Shown: positions 7,872-16,300 of the stretch, piece after piece | Position numbering within the stretch: the first letter of the stretch is position 1 | Layout of the letters: each line of letters starts with the position of its first letter | Assembly (NCBI GenBank): GCA_000437895.1 | Contig: FR902135.1 | Location: 1-22,354 of the forward strand | Direction of reading: 5' to 3' | Length of the DNA stretch: 22,354 nucleotides | Source of the DNA: Clostridium sp. CAG:914 | GTDB taxonomy: Bacteria; Bacillota_I; Bacilli_A; RF39; UBA660 | Notes under the pieces: model-generated | Database searches by the model: none | Told to the model about the DNA's origin: nothing | What the model saw: only the letters and a program-made list of their open reading frames with translations | Program-made: the position numbers and the translations under genes

Positions 7872-10800
7872 TACAAAAGAACAACAATTAGCAATTGATA
7901 AAGAGGGTAGTAATATTATAGTGTCAGCAGGTGCTGGATCTGGGAAAACAGCAGTTTTAACACAAAGGGTTATTCGAAAGATAAAAGATGGTTGTCATGT
8001 TAATAGATTGCTTGTGTTAACTTTTACTAATGAAGCTGCTAATGAGATGAAAAGTAGAATTAGAAAATCTATTATTAAGGAAAATTTAATTGATGAACTT
8101 ATTTTATTAGATTCTTCATATATAACTACTTTTGATAGTTATGCTTTATCTTTGGTTAAGAAATATTCTTATATATTAAATATTACTTCTGATATTAGTA
8201 TTGTTGATGAAAATATAATTACTATATTAAAATATAAAGAATTAGATAGTATATTTGAATCTATGTATGGAGATAGTGAATTTGATACTTTAGTTAAGGA
8301 TTTTTGTTTAAAAGATGATTTGAATTTGAAACAAGATATTATTAGATTATCAAATAAATTAAATTTGTTAATTGATAAAGATAAATATTTAGATAATTAT
8401 TTTGATATATATAACGATACTTTTTTAAATAATGTAGTAAGTAAATATGAGAGACTTATTCGAGATAATGTTTTAGAGTTGCAGGGAATTTATAATGAAT
8501 TACAGAAATATATTTCTTTTGATTTGGTTAAAAAGTTAGACGATTATTTTAGCGTTTTATTTAATGCTCATTGTTATGAAGAATATTTGCCATTTCTATC
8601 TTTAAGTCTTCCTAGGTTTGTTGGAGTAGATGAATTGGGATTGTGTTATAAGGAAGAGTTAAAAAGTAAGATTGATGATATTAAAAAGTTGCTTAAGTAT
8701 GATTCTAATTTGGATATGGTAAATTCTATTAAAGATACATTTAAATATATAAATGTAATAATTAAAATTATTAGAGAATTAGATAAGAGAATATGTGAAT
8801 ATAAATATAATAATAATAGTTTTGAATTTAATGATATTGCTTTAATGGCTATAAAGATTGTTAAAGATAATGAGGATATTAGAGAAGAAATAAAAGAATA
8901 TTTTAATGAAATTATGATTGATGAGTATCAAGATACTTCAGATATTCAAGAGGAGTTTATTAAATTAATTGAGAATAATAATGTTTATATGGTTGGTGAT
9001 ATTAAACAATCTATATATAGGTTTAGAAATGCTAATCCTTATATTTTTCAGAAAAAATATAATGAATATGCTAAGAATAATGGTGGTTATAAGATTGATT
9101 TATTAAAGAATTTTCGTAGTAGATCTGAGACTTTGTTTAATATAAATGAAATATTTAATTTGATTATGGATGATGAAGTTGGTAATGCTAATTATTTAGA
9201 AGAACATAACATGGTTTATGGAAATGTGGATTATGATTTAGAGGATACTGGTGTTGATAATAATTTAGAAATATATAATTATACTATGAACGAAGATGAT
9301 GTTTGTAGTAAAGAAGAGAAAGAGTTATTTATTGTTAGTAAGGATATTAATGATAAGATATTAAATAAATATAAAGTATTTGATAAAGAAAAGAGAATAT
9401 TGAGACCTATAGAGTATTCAGATATATGTATTATAACTGATAGAAATAAGTATTTAGAAATGTATAAAAAAATATTAGAGTATTCTAATATTCCTAGTTC
9501 TATATATATGGATTTGACTTTGACAACAGATTCTGTTGTTTTGGTTATTAAGAATTTAATTCATCTTGTTTATCAAGTTAATAGTAAGATATATGATGAT
9601 AGGTTTAAGTATAATTTTGTTTCAGTGGCTAGATCTTTTATATTTGGATATGATGATGATAAGATATATCAAATTATTAGTGATAAAAAAATATATGATG
9701 ATGATATTATTTCTTTGTGTAAGAGTATTGATATTAATTTACCTTTAGAGAGAGTTATAAATGATATATTAGAAGTATTTAATGTATATATAAAATTAAC
9801 TAATTTATATGATATTGATGAAAATGTTATTCGAATAACTAATCTTGTTAATATAGCTAATAATTTAAGTAATCTTGGTTATTCTATGTTAGATTTTATT
9901 AATTATTTGGATGATGTTGATAATAAAGGGTTAGAGGTTAAGTATTCAATTAATAATAAGGGTAGTAATGCTGTTAAGATAATGAATATACATAAGTCTA
10001 AAGGACTTGAATTTAGTTTATGTTATTTTGTTGGTATGCATAATCAATTTGCAATTAAAGAATTAAATGATAAGATGTTATTTAATAGAGAATATGGTGT
10101 TATATTACCTAGTTTAAGAAATAATGAATTGGATGATACTATATTGAAATCATTATACAAGAGAGATTTTTATTTAGAGGAGATTTCTGAGAAGATAAGA
10201 CTTTTTTATGTTATGTTGACGAGGTGTCGTGAAAAAATGATTATTGTTACTTCTTTAAATGAGGATATGGATTCTTATAATAGATTGGTTCCTAAAGAAA
10301 AGAGAATAAAATATAGATCTTTTTTAGATATATTGAATTCTATTAGTGTTATTGATAAATATGTAAAAGATGTATTTTGTGAATGTGAAAAAGATTATGA
10401 TAATATTAGGTTAAAAGAAATAGAGAATGATAAAACTAATATAGTTATTCAGGAGAGAGTAAATAAAATTAATTATCAAACTATTAATAATAAACATTTT
10501 TCTAAGGAAACTAATAAAATATTAGATATGGATACGATTAAAAAAATGGAAACTGGTACTAGAATACATGAGGAATTAGAATATGCTTCTTTTGATGATG
10601 ATAGTAATAAATATATTAAGAACTTGTTTGATAATAAGAAGATTAGTCGTGATTATATAAATAAATATAGTGAATATGAATTTATTTATGAAAAAGATAA
10701 TATGGTATATAATGGGGTTATTGATTTGATGTTAGAGTATGATAATTATATAAATATTATTGATTATAAATTAAAGAATATTAGTGATGATAATTATATA

Positions 10801-10902
10801 AAACAGTTAAATGGATATAAAGAATATATAGAGAGTATTAGTAATAAAAAGGTATATATATATCTATATTCATTAGTAGACAATATTTTGGAGGAACTAT
10901 GA
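7864..10902 (+). CDS. addA: AddA-type helicase-nuclease subunit of AddAB
   Basis: This 1,012-residue protein is the ATP-driven motor of AddAB. UvrD/Rep motifs are complete: Walker A SAGAGSGKT (K28), TFTNEAANEM, Walker B MIDEYQDT (D353, E354), VGDIKQSIYRFR, LLKNFRS, NIHKSKGLEF and FYVMLTRCR. The C-terminus holds a second RecB-type nuclease: GTRIHEELE, GVID (D954), DYK (D967, K969) and QLNGYKEY. It is about 200 residues shorter than Bacillus AddA. The start is taken as TTG 7864 because GGAAGTGAT (7851-7859), eight of nine bases complementary to the 16S 3' end, sits at ideal distance, giving MANTKEQQLAI. An ATG at 7849 lies before this site, and the ATG at 7858 is inside it. The start overlaps the addB stop by eight bases, so translation is probably coupled. 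Confidence 0.92.
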   Translation: MANTKEQQLAIDKEGSNIIVSAGAGSGKTAVLTQRVIRKIKDGCHVNRLLVLTFTNEAANEMKSRIRKSIIKENLIDELILLDSSYITTFDSYALSLVKKYSYILNITSDISIVDENIITILKYKELDSIFESMYGDSEFDTLVKDFCLKDDLNLKQDIIRLSNKLNLLIDKDKYLDNYFDIYNDTFLNNVVSKYERLIRDNVLELQGIYNELQKYISFDLVKKLDDYFSVLFNAHCYEEYLPFLSLSLPRFVGVDELGLCYKEELKSKIDDIKKLLKYDSNLDMVNSIKDTFKYINVIIKIIRELDKRICEYKYNNNSFEFNDIALMAIKIVKDNEDIREEIKEYFNEIMIDEYQDTSDIQEEFIKLIENNNVYMVGDIKQSIYRFRNANPYIFQKKYNEYAKNNGGYKIDLLKNFRSRSETLFNINEIFNLIMDDEVGNANYLEEHNMVYGNVDYDLEDTGVDNNLEIYNYTMNEDDVCSKEEKELFIVSKDINDKILNKYKVFDKEKRILRPIEYSDICIITDRNKYLEMYKKILEYSNIPSSIYMDLTLTTDSVVLVIKNLIHLVYQVNSKIYDDRFKYNFVSVARSFIFGYDDDKIYQIISDKKIYDDDIISLCKSIDINLPLERVINDILEVFNVYIKLTNLYDIDENVIRITNLVNIANNLSNLGYSMLDFINYLDDVDNKGLEVKYSINNKGSNAVKIMNIHKSKGLEFSLCYFVGMHNQFAIKELNDKMLFNREYGVILPSLRNNELDDTILKSLYKRDFYLEEISEKIRLFYVMLTRCREKMIIVTSLNEDMDSYNRLVPKEKRIKYRSFLDILNSISVIDKYVKDVFCECEKDYDNIRLKEIENDKTNIVIQERVNKINYQTINNKHFSKETNKILDMDTIKKMETGTRIHEELEYASFDDDSNKYIKNLFDNKKISRDYINKYSEYEFIYEKDNMVYNGVIDLMLEYDNYINIIDYKLKNISDDNYIKQLNGYKEYIESISNKKVYIYLYSLVDNILEEL

Positions 10903-11738
10903 ATAATATAATAGCAATTATGTATGATTTTGATAAGACGTTAATTACTAAGGATATGCAAGAATATACTTTTATACCTGATTTAGGAATTGAATCTAGT
11001 GAATTTTGGAGTATTGTTAGTAAATATACTAAGAAATATAAGATGGATTCTGTTTTAGCATATATGTATTGTATGTTAATGAAAACTAAAGAGAATGGTA
11101 AAGAATTAAAAAGTGAATATTTGAAAGATATAGGTAAATATTTAGAATTATATCCTGGTGTATTGGATTGGTTTGATAGAATAAATGAGTATGCACATAG
11201 TTTAGGACTTGAAGTTGAACATTATATTATATCTTCTGGTCTTAAAGAGATAATATGTGGTTCTCAAATAGCAAATAAGTTTAAGGAAATATATGCTTCA
11301 GAATTTTTATATGATGATAATGATAATGCAATATGGCCTAAATTAGCTGTTAATTATACGAATAAGACACAATTTATATATAGAATAAATAAGGGTGTAT
11401 TGGATATATCTGATGATAATAAATTAAATAAAAAAATGCTATATGATGATAGAAGAATTATGCATTCTAATATGATATATATTGGAGATGGTTTAACAGA
11501 TGTTCCTTGTATGCAATTAACAAAAGATCATGGTGGTGTTAGTATAGCAGTATATACTGATGAATCAAAGAGTGTAGCAAAATCTTTATTACAGGATGAA
11601 AGAATTAGTTATATAACTAAAGCTGATTATAGTAAAAATAGTGAACTTGAAGCTGTTATGAAGATGGTTTTAAATAAAAAGGCATTAGATATGAAGTTGA
11701 AGGGAATGCAATTGAAGTTAGAGGAAATGGTCAAATAA
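10899..11738 (+). CDS. HAD-superfamily phosphatase
   Basis: This 279-residue protein has the HAD phosphatase signature: motif I YDFDKTL (D10 nucleophile, D12), motif II ISSG (about residues 111-114) and motif III GDGLTDVPC (acidic D197 and D201). A helical cap of about 70 residues lies between motifs I and II. Such proteins dephosphorylate small molecules or proteins; phosphoserine phosphatase-like members share the layout, but the substrate cannot be read here. The ATG overlaps the addA stop as ATGA and follows GGAGGA, so it is the third gene of the addBA operon. No functional tie to recombination is known, and the coupling may simply be for expression. It is followed by a terminator shared with the converging tsf gene. 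Confidence 0.85.
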   Translation: MNNIIAIMYDFDKTLITKDMQEYTFIPDLGIESSEFWSIVSKYTKKYKMDSVLAYMYCMLMKTKENGKELKSEYLKDIGKYLELYPGVLDWFDRINEYAHSLGLEVEHYIISSGLKEIICGSQIANKFKEIYASEFLYDDNDNAIWPKLAVNYTNKTQFIYRINKGVLDISDDNKLNKKMLYDDRRIMHSNMIYIGDGLTDVPCMQLTKDHGGVSIAVYTDESKSVAKSLLQDERISYITKADYSKNSELEAVMKMVLNKKALDMKLKGMQLKLEEMVK

Positions 11739-11765
11739 AAAAACTACATTTAAACGTAGTTTTTT
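11738..11765. terminator. Bidirectional terminator between HAD gene and tsf
   Basis: AAAAAACTAC (11738-11747) and GTAGTTTTTT (11756-11765) form a 10-bp stem with loop ATTTAAAC. A-run and T-run flank the core symmetrically, so the hairpin can stop both the rightward addBA-HAD and the leftward rpsB-tsf transcripts. It begins on the second base of the HAD stop codon and lies just beyond the tsf stop. Confidence 0.85.
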
Positions 11766-11767
11766 GT

Positions 11768-12637
11768 TTATCCATTAATTTGTTTCATTACTTCTTCAGC
11801 AAAGTTTTCTTCTCTTTTTTCTATTCCTTCGCCAACTTCATATCTAGTAAAACTGATTATTTTACTTCCGTTAGATTCTACATACTTAGATACTTTTTGT
11901 TTGTTTTCTTTTATAAATGGTTGATCTATTAAGCATACTTCTTCATAGTATTTATTAATTCTACCATTTACTATCATATCTATTTTACTAGGATCTAGTC
12001 CTTCATTTTCAGCTTGTTCTTTAAGAATAGTTCTTTCTTTTTCTAGTACTTCGCTTGGAACATCTTCACGAGTTAAATATAATGGTCTCATAGCGGCTGC
12101 TTGCATAGCAACATCTTTTGCTACTTCTTCATTATTTGTTAATCTTGTTAGAACAGCAATTTTTCCACCCATATGAGAATAAGTTCCAAATACTTCTGTA
12201 TCTTCTTTTTCTACTATTTCAAATCTTCTAAAAGATATTTTTTCACCAATTTTAGAAGTTTTGTCAATTATTAATTCTTCTAATGTATTTTCCCCTGCTT
12301 TTAATTTTAGGGCTTCTTCTACTGTAGATACATTATTATCAATAATAGTACTAGCAATAGTTTTTACTAGGTTGACAAATTCTTGGTTTTTGGCAACAAA
12401 GTCTGTTTCAGAGTTTACTTCTATGATAACGGCTTTATTTCCTTTAATTTCAATATGAGCTAAACCTTCAGCAGCTATTCTTGTTTGTTTTTTTGCTGCT
12501 TTTGATATGCCTTTTTCACGAAGCCAAGTAATAGCTTCTTCCATATTTCCATTTGTAGCTTCTAAAGCTTTTTTGCAATCTAGCATACCAGCGCCAGATA
12601 TTTCTCTTAGTTCTTTTACCATACTTGCACTAATCAT
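11768..12637 (-). CDS. tsf: Translation elongation factor Ts
   Basis: This 289-residue protein exchanges GDP for GTP on EF-Tu. The N-terminal UBA-like domain is clear (VKELREISGAGMLDCKKAL...ITWLREKG), followed by the TDFVAKN motif (residues 78-84) that contacts EF-Tu, and the usual dimerisation core. Length and order are normal for Bacilli. The start ATG lies five bases after the rpsB stop; its ribosome-binding site AAGGAG (complement of 12648-12653) is inside the end of rpsB, so the two are probably translationally coupled. Confidence 0.97.
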   Translation of the reverse strand: MISASMVKELREISGAGMLDCKKALEATNGNMEEAITWLREKGISKAAKKQTRIAAEGLAHIEIKGNKAVIIEVNSETDFVAKNQEFVNLVKTIASTIIDNNVSTVEEALKLKAGENTLEELIIDKTSKIGEKISFRRFEIVEKEDTEVFGTYSHMGGKIAVLTRLTNNEEVAKDVAMQAAAMRPLYLTREDVPSEVLEKERTILKEQAENEGLDPSKIDMIVNGRINKYYEEVCLIDQPFIKENKQKVSKYVESNGSKIISFTRYEVGEGIEKREENFAEEVMKQING

Positions 12638-12642
12638 ATTAT

Positions 12643-13593
12643 CTATTCTCCTTGTTTTAAAGCATCAATTAGTTCATCTTTTTTCATTTTTGAGTAGCCT
12701 TTGATTTCTTTTTTCTTTGCTAATTCTTTAAGTTCAGAAACGGTTAGAATTGTTAAATCAATTTTAGGTTCTGATTTAACTTCTGTTACTGGCTTTTCTA
12801 TTTTTGTTTCTTCTTTTTTAGCATTTACTTCTTTTTTGATTTCTTTTTTTGATGGTTTATCATATTTAACTTGTTTTTTTGTTTCGTCTTCAGTTATGTA
12901 ATCTACAACTGGTAAATTTAATGCTTCAGCAGCAGCGTTATTTAGTACTCCTAATATTACTTTAATTGATTTAACTGCATCATCATTTCCAGGTATAACA
13001 TAATCAATGTTATCTGGATCACAATTAGTGTCTATTAATCCGAATACAGGAATTCCTAATCTGTTTGCTTCTCTTATTGCATTGTATTCTTTTGTAGAAT
13101 CTACGATAATTACTGCTTGTGGTAACTTTTCCATATTTCTGATACCACATAGGTTTTTATTTAATTTATCATATTCTTTTTTTAATCCTACAACTTCTTT
13201 TTTTGGTAATTTTTCAAATGTACCATCTTTTTCCATATTTTCAATTTGTTCTAGACGATAAACTCTATTTTTAATTGTTTTAAAATTAGTTAAAGTTCCT
13301 CCTAACCATCTTTCTGTCATGTAAAACATTCCAGTTCTTTCTGCTTCTTCACGGCATACTTCTTGGGCTTGTTTTTTTGTACCTACGAATAATATTTTTC
13401 CACCTTCAGATACGATATTTTTTAATACTTCATATGATTTTTCTAAAGCATCTACTGTTTTTTGTAAATCCATAATATAAATATCATCTCTTGTTGAATA
13501 AATATATTCTTTCATTTTTGGATTCCATCTTTTGGTTTGATGACCAAAGTGAACTCCGGCTTCTAATAAGTTGCTCATTCCTACAACTGCCAT
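12643..13593 (-). CDS. rpsB: 30S ribosomal protein S2 with C-terminal SAP/Rho_N-like extension
   Basis: This 316-residue protein is S2 of the small ribosomal subunit: MAVVGMSNLLEAGVHFGHQ, RWNPKM, WLGGTLTNF, LPQAVIIVD and LGIPVFGLIDTNCDP are all diagnostic. After the usual end near residue 235 there is a charged, Lys/Glu-rich linker and a ~35-residue tail, LTVSELKELAKKKEIKGYSK, ending MKKDELIDALKQ, which looks like a SAP or Rho N-terminal helix-turn-helix that binds nucleic acid. Standard Bacillus S2 lacks this tail. The start is taken at 13593: AAAGGAG lies nine bases before it, whereas the ATG at 13602 directly abuts the ribosome-binding site. It is first in the rpsB-tsf operon, with its own promoter and leader. 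Confidence 0.95.
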   Translation of the reverse strand: MAVVGMSNLLEAGVHFGHQTKRWNPKMKEYIYSTRDDIYIMDLQKTVDALEKSYEVLKNIVSEGGKILFVGTKKQAQEVCREEAERTGMFYMTERWLGGTLTNFKTIKNRVYRLEQIENMEKDGTFEKLPKKEVVGLKKEYDKLNKNLCGIRNMEKLPQAVIIVDSTKEYNAIREANRLGIPVFGLIDTNCDPDNIDYVIPGNDDAVKSIKVILGVLNNAAAEALNLPVVDYITEDETKKQVKYDKPSKKEIKKEVNAKKEETKIEKPVTEVKSEPKIDLTILTVSELKELAKKKEIKGYSKMKKDELIDALKQGE

Positions 13594-13700
13594 ATTTTTC
13601 ATCTCCTTTGTTTAATCTTCCAAATATCTCTTCTTTAGATTATCACCTTTTGGCACTAGATATCTAAATCAATATTTGTGCTATTTTTTTCGAAAAGCCA
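13594..13700 (-). promoter_or_regulatory. rpsB leader with possible folded structure
   Basis: About 105 bases separate the predicted transcription start from the rpsB start codon, long for a simple leader. In the leader sense, TTTAGAT (complement of 13662-13668) pairs with ATCTAAA (complement of 13634-13640). Inside it, ATC/GAT and a GCC-AAAA-GGT hairpin can form. A second, weaker hairpin lies at the very 5' end (13680-13698). S2 autoregulation through a leader is known in gammaproteobacteria; whether this leader does the same is inference. I do not recognise a named family. Confidence 0.4.
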
Positions 13701-13705
13701 TACTT

Positions 13706-13734
13706 ATATTATCATAATTTTGTTTGACTGACAA
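13706..13734 (-). promoter_or_regulatory. Sigma-A-type promoter of rpsB-tsf
   Basis: On the minus strand, TTGTCA (complement of 13729-13734) and TAATAT (complement of 13706-13711) are separated by exactly 17 bases. This is a near-consensus housekeeping promoter, as expected for a ribosomal-protein operon. The predicted start is near 13699. Confidence 0.8.
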
Positions 13735-13752
13735 TACTTTTTTAATTAACAC

Positions 13753-13779
13753 TTGTTATTTTCTTGTATACACTATTAT
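13753..13779 (+). promoter_or_regulatory. Possible promoter of the ZIP transporter gene
   Basis: TTGTTA (13753-13758) and TATTAT (13774-13779) are 15 bases apart, shorter than ideal. A start near 13786 would leave almost no leader before the GTG at 13791, so the true elements may be shifted. Confidence 0.35.
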
Positions 13780-13790
13780 AGGGTGGTTAT

Positions 13791-14564
13791 GTGATAAATT
13801 TTTTTCTTGAATTGAATTATGTGTGGCAAGCTCTTTTAGCTACGTTATTTACTTATGGAGTAACAGCATTGGGGGCTATGATTGTATTTTTATTTAAAAA
13901 GGTTAATAAGAGTGTTTTGGATGCTATGTTAGGTTTTTCAGCTGGTGTAATGACTTCTGCATCTTACTTTTCTTTGATAGCTCCAGCTATATCAATGAGT
14001 GAAATACTTAATTTAGGTAATGTTATAGTATTATTAGGGTTCTTATGTGGTGGATTTTTACTTTTTATTGGTGATAAAGTATGTGATAGATTAATTAATT
14101 CTAAAAATAAAAGGGTTTTGATGTTAATATCTTCTATAACTCTTCATAATATTCCTGAGGGGTTAGCGGTAGGTGTGGCATTTGGTTCAACTTTTTATGG
14201 ATTGGATGGTGCTACTGTGGCATCTGCTTGTCTTCTTGCTTTGGGAATTGGAATACAGAATTTTCCAGAGGGTAGTGCGGTGGCTTTGCCTTTAATTAGA
14301 GAAGGAATGTCAAGAAGAAAAGCTTTCTTTTATGGACAATTGTCAGGAATTGTGGAACCTATTTCTGGTGTTTTGGGAGCTCTTCTTGTAATTAAAATTA
14401 GAACTTTATTACCATTTTTGTTGTCTTTTGCTGCTGGAGCTATGATTTATGTTGTTGTATCAGAATTGATTCCAGAGAGTCAAACTAATGAAAAAAAAGA
14501 TTTAATGGCATTATTTACTATTATAGGATTTGCTGTTATGATGTTACTTGATATTAGTCTTTAA
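13791..14564 (+). CDS. ZIP-family divalent metal transporter (GufA type)
   Basis: This 257-residue polytopic membrane protein takes up divalent metals such as zinc; the metal cannot be fixed from sequence. The binuclear site is complete: HNIPEG (H119, N120, E123) in the fourth helix, QNFPEG (Q156, N157, E160) in the fifth, and E189 in GIVEP of the sixth. About eight hydrophobic segments are visible. The GTG at 13791 is the start, because the overlapping ATG is followed directly by TGA. The ribosome-binding site is AGGGTGG four bases upstream. It is divergent from rpsB and abuts the converging yunB-like gene without any gap. No metal-regulator site is recognised upstream. Confidence 0.9.
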   Translation: MINFFLELNYVWQALLATLFTYGVTALGAMIVFLFKKVNKSVLDAMLGFSAGVMTSASYFSLIAPAISMSEILNLGNVIVLLGFLCGGFLLFIGDKVCDRLINSKNKRVLMLISSITLHNIPEGLAVGVAFGSTFYGLDGATVASACLLALGIGIQNFPEGSAVALPLIREGMSRRKAFFYGQLSGIVEPISGVLGALLVIKIRTLLPFLLSFAAGAMIYVVVSELIPESQTNEKKDLMALFTIIGFAVMMLLDISL

Positions 14565-15278
14565 TTATTTGTAACTATATATATATCCTTCTGGTACTTT
14601 TCCTTCTATGATGTTAATGGATATAGGTATTTCATTTGATACGGTAACTCTTTCTGTAACAAGAGGTAATGTTATTTGACTTGATACTTCAACAAAAACA
14701 CTTAAACTAATTAAAGCATTGTTTATTCCATATGGTTTAACACTTGTTTCAATGTTACTTTTAATATCTCCAAGATAAGTAAATTTAATATCTATGTATG
14801 GACCAATATTATTTAGAATGGGATTATCAAATATTATTCCTAAAGGTACACTTCCTATGGTGCCTTTTTTTAATGAGTTATTATCATTTCTAGATAGACT
14901 ACTATTTAATACATCTATATTACCTTGTTCTAATTCTTTGAAACTATTTTCAATATTATAAGTTATTTCTCTTAATAATCTGTTAACTTCATATGAATTA
15001 TAATTAATCATATTAATATTTTCACCTTCATATTGAATTGTATATATTTCTTTCTCTTTTAACATATTCATTACTTTATCTGTAACTGATGCATTGATTA
15101 CCATTGTTACAATTTTTCTGGTATCAGATACAGCTATTGGTAATAATACTTTTTTAAATTTGTTACTAAGAAATGTTATTAATAAAATAGCTATAATTAT
15201 TGATAGGATTATTATAGTTAAAGATAGGGAAATATATGTGCTTATTTTTTTCTTTTTATATTTTTTTAGTTTTAACAT
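14565..15278 (-). CDS. yunB: YunB-like sporulation protein
   Basis: This 237-residue protein has a basic N-terminus, one membrane helix (about residues 13-37) and an exported domain with the YunB pattern: LLPIAVSDTRKIVTMVINASV near the start, IGSVPLGIIFDNPILNNIGPYIDIKF in the middle, then YGINNALISLSVFVEV and EGKVPEGYIY at the end. In Bacillus yunB is controlled by sigma-E and is needed for full sporulation; its biochemical role is unknown. Here it is a single gene convergent with the ZIP gene, whose stop codon it directly abuts. The ATG is preceded by AGGAGT at a normal distance. Its presence suggests the organism sporulates or descends from sporulating ancestors. No clear sigma-E promoter was identified. 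Confidence 0.8.
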   Translation of the reverse strand: MLKLKKYKKKKISTYISLSLTIIILSIIIAILLITFLSNKFKKVLLPIAVSDTRKIVTMVINASVTDKVMNMLKEKEIYTIQYEGENINMINYNSYEVNRLLREITYNIENSFKELEQGNIDVLNSSLSRNDNNSLKKGTIGSVPLGIIFDNPILNNIGPYIDIKFTYLGDIKSNIETSVKPYGINNALISLSVFVEVSSQITLPLVTERVTVSNEIPISINIIEGKVPEGYIYSYK

Positions 15279-15413
15279 ATTGATACTCCTAGTAAAATAT
15301 ATGCTATAAATGATATTATTTTTAATTAATTGCTTTTATTTGATGTGATGCAATAGTAATAAGTTAATTTCCTTTATAGATGCTTGATATATAAGCGATT
15401 GTGATTAAAATAT

Positions 15414-15428
15414 TACCATGTTATGGTA
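15414..15428. promoter_or_regulatory. Candidate operator: inverted repeat touching the -35 box
   Basis: TACCAT-GTT-ATGGTA is a perfect 6-bp inverted repeat with a 3-base centre. It ends on the base before the -35 box of the XRE regulator gene. Position and symmetry fit a dimeric HTH protein binding its own promoter. Autoregulation is inference; no second copy of this site was noticed elsewhere in the window. Confidence 0.5.
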
Positions 15429-15457
15429 TTGTAAAGTTATTTTATTGGTGTTATAAT
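15429..15457 (+). promoter_or_regulatory. Promoter of the XRE regulator gene
   Basis: TTGTAA (15429-15434) and a perfect TATAAT (15452-15457) are separated by 17 bases. The predicted start near 15464 leaves a leader of about 34 bases before the ATG at 15498. Confidence 0.75.
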
Positions 15458-15497
15458 TACATTGGTTAATTTAGTTTGAAAGTGAGATGTAGTATTG

Positions 15498-16298
15498 ATG
15501 GATAATAATAAAGTTGGGCGCTTTATTGCAAAGTTAAGAAAGAAGAAAGGTTTAACACAGGATGAACTTGGTAATATGTTAGGTATAAGTGGTAAATCTG
15601 TATCTAAATGGGAACGTGGTCTTAATATGCCGGATATCTCTTTAATATATAAATTAAGTGAAGTATTTGATGTTGATTTGAATCAATTATTGAATGGAGA
15701 AGATGCAATTAAGTCGGTTGTTGATTTGCAAAATGAAGAAAATGAAGTTAATACTTTGAAAATTAAATCCGATGATAAATCATCAATAAAAACTAAAAAG
15801 AAATCTAAGAAAAGATTCAGTTTTAAAATAATAATCTTTTTAATAATTATTGTGTTATTTGTGATTGCTTTTGCTTTTGGATTTCATAATAAGGGAGATA
15901 GTTATGCTGTTGAAAGCTCAACGGAAGGCTTTACTGTAGATGGAAAATTAACTATAAAAGATAATGGTTATGTTTTATATGTATCCAATATTTCATGTCT
16001 TTTTGAAGAATGCTTAACAGAAACAATTAATATTGCTCAATATTCTGTTGCCATTAACAATAATGTTTTATTTAGAAGTGGTATTCTTGATTATACTTCA
16101 AAAAAAGAAAAAATTACGTTGGATGATTATTTAAAAAGTATTGTGATAGAAATTCATGATGATTATAAATTTTATGATTTTAATAAAAATAATATTATTA
16201 GTAATTCTGATTTAATATATGTTCACTTGGAATTGTCTTTAGGAAACGGAAAAATTAAAAATTATGATATAAATCTACAAATAGCGGACAAAAAGTAG
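15498..16298 (+). CDS. Membrane-anchored XRE-family transcriptional regulator with extracellular domain
   Basis: This 266-residue protein has a Cro/C1-type HTH at residues 5-62 (RKKKGLTQDELGNMLGISGKSVSKWERG), then an acidic and then Lys-rich linker. One membrane helix follows (about 108-129, IIIFLIIIVLFVIAFAFGF). The outer domain of about 135 residues has no recognised fold and contains a CLFEEC pair that could form a disulphide. The layout suggests a one-component regulator that senses an extracellular signal and binds DNA inside. The start is taken at ATG 15498 rather than the adjacent TTG 15495; the ribosome-binding site is weak (AAAGTGAGA). The next gene downstream encodes a secreted protein, a plausible partner or target. 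The target genes are unknown beyond likely autoregulation. Confidence 0.8.
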   Translation: MDNNKVGRFIAKLRKKKGLTQDELGNMLGISGKSVSKWERGLNMPDISLIYKLSEVFDVDLNQLLNGEDAIKSVVDLQNEENEVNTLKIKSDDKSSIKTKKKSKKRFSFKIIIFLIIIVLFVIAFAFGFHNKGDSYAVESSTEGFTVDGKLTIKDNGYVLYVSNISCLFEECLTETINIAQYSVAINNNVLFRSGILDYTSKKEKITLDDYLKSIVIEIHDDYKFYDFNKNNIISNSDLIYVHLELSLGNGKIKNYDINLQIADKK

Positions 16299-16300
16299 TT

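Larger units (their letters stand above)
15279..15497. other. Divergent intergenic region between yunB-like gene and XRE gene
   Basis: The 219 bases between the two divergent starts hold the promoter and probable operator of the XRE gene on the right. The left half (15300-15400) is AT-rich and shows no convincing promoter for the yunB-like gene, though one must exist. Confidence 0.6.

Noticed and set aside
9566..9748. Plus-strand 60-codon frame within addA
   Set aside because: It lies wholly inside a well-conserved helicase gene in another frame and is a Leu/Ile/Met-rich shadow.
12261..13261. Several plus-strand frames of 65-84 codons (12261-12458, 12507-12704, 12701-12901, 13007-13261)
   Set aside because: All are antisense to tsf and rpsB, with Ser/Phe/Ile-rich translations expected of reversed AT-rich coding DNA and no start signals.
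15094..15309. Plus-strand 71-codon frame opposite the start of the yunB-like gene
   Set aside because: It is a hydrophobic shadow of the membrane helix and upstream region of the gene on the other strand, with no ribosome-binding site.
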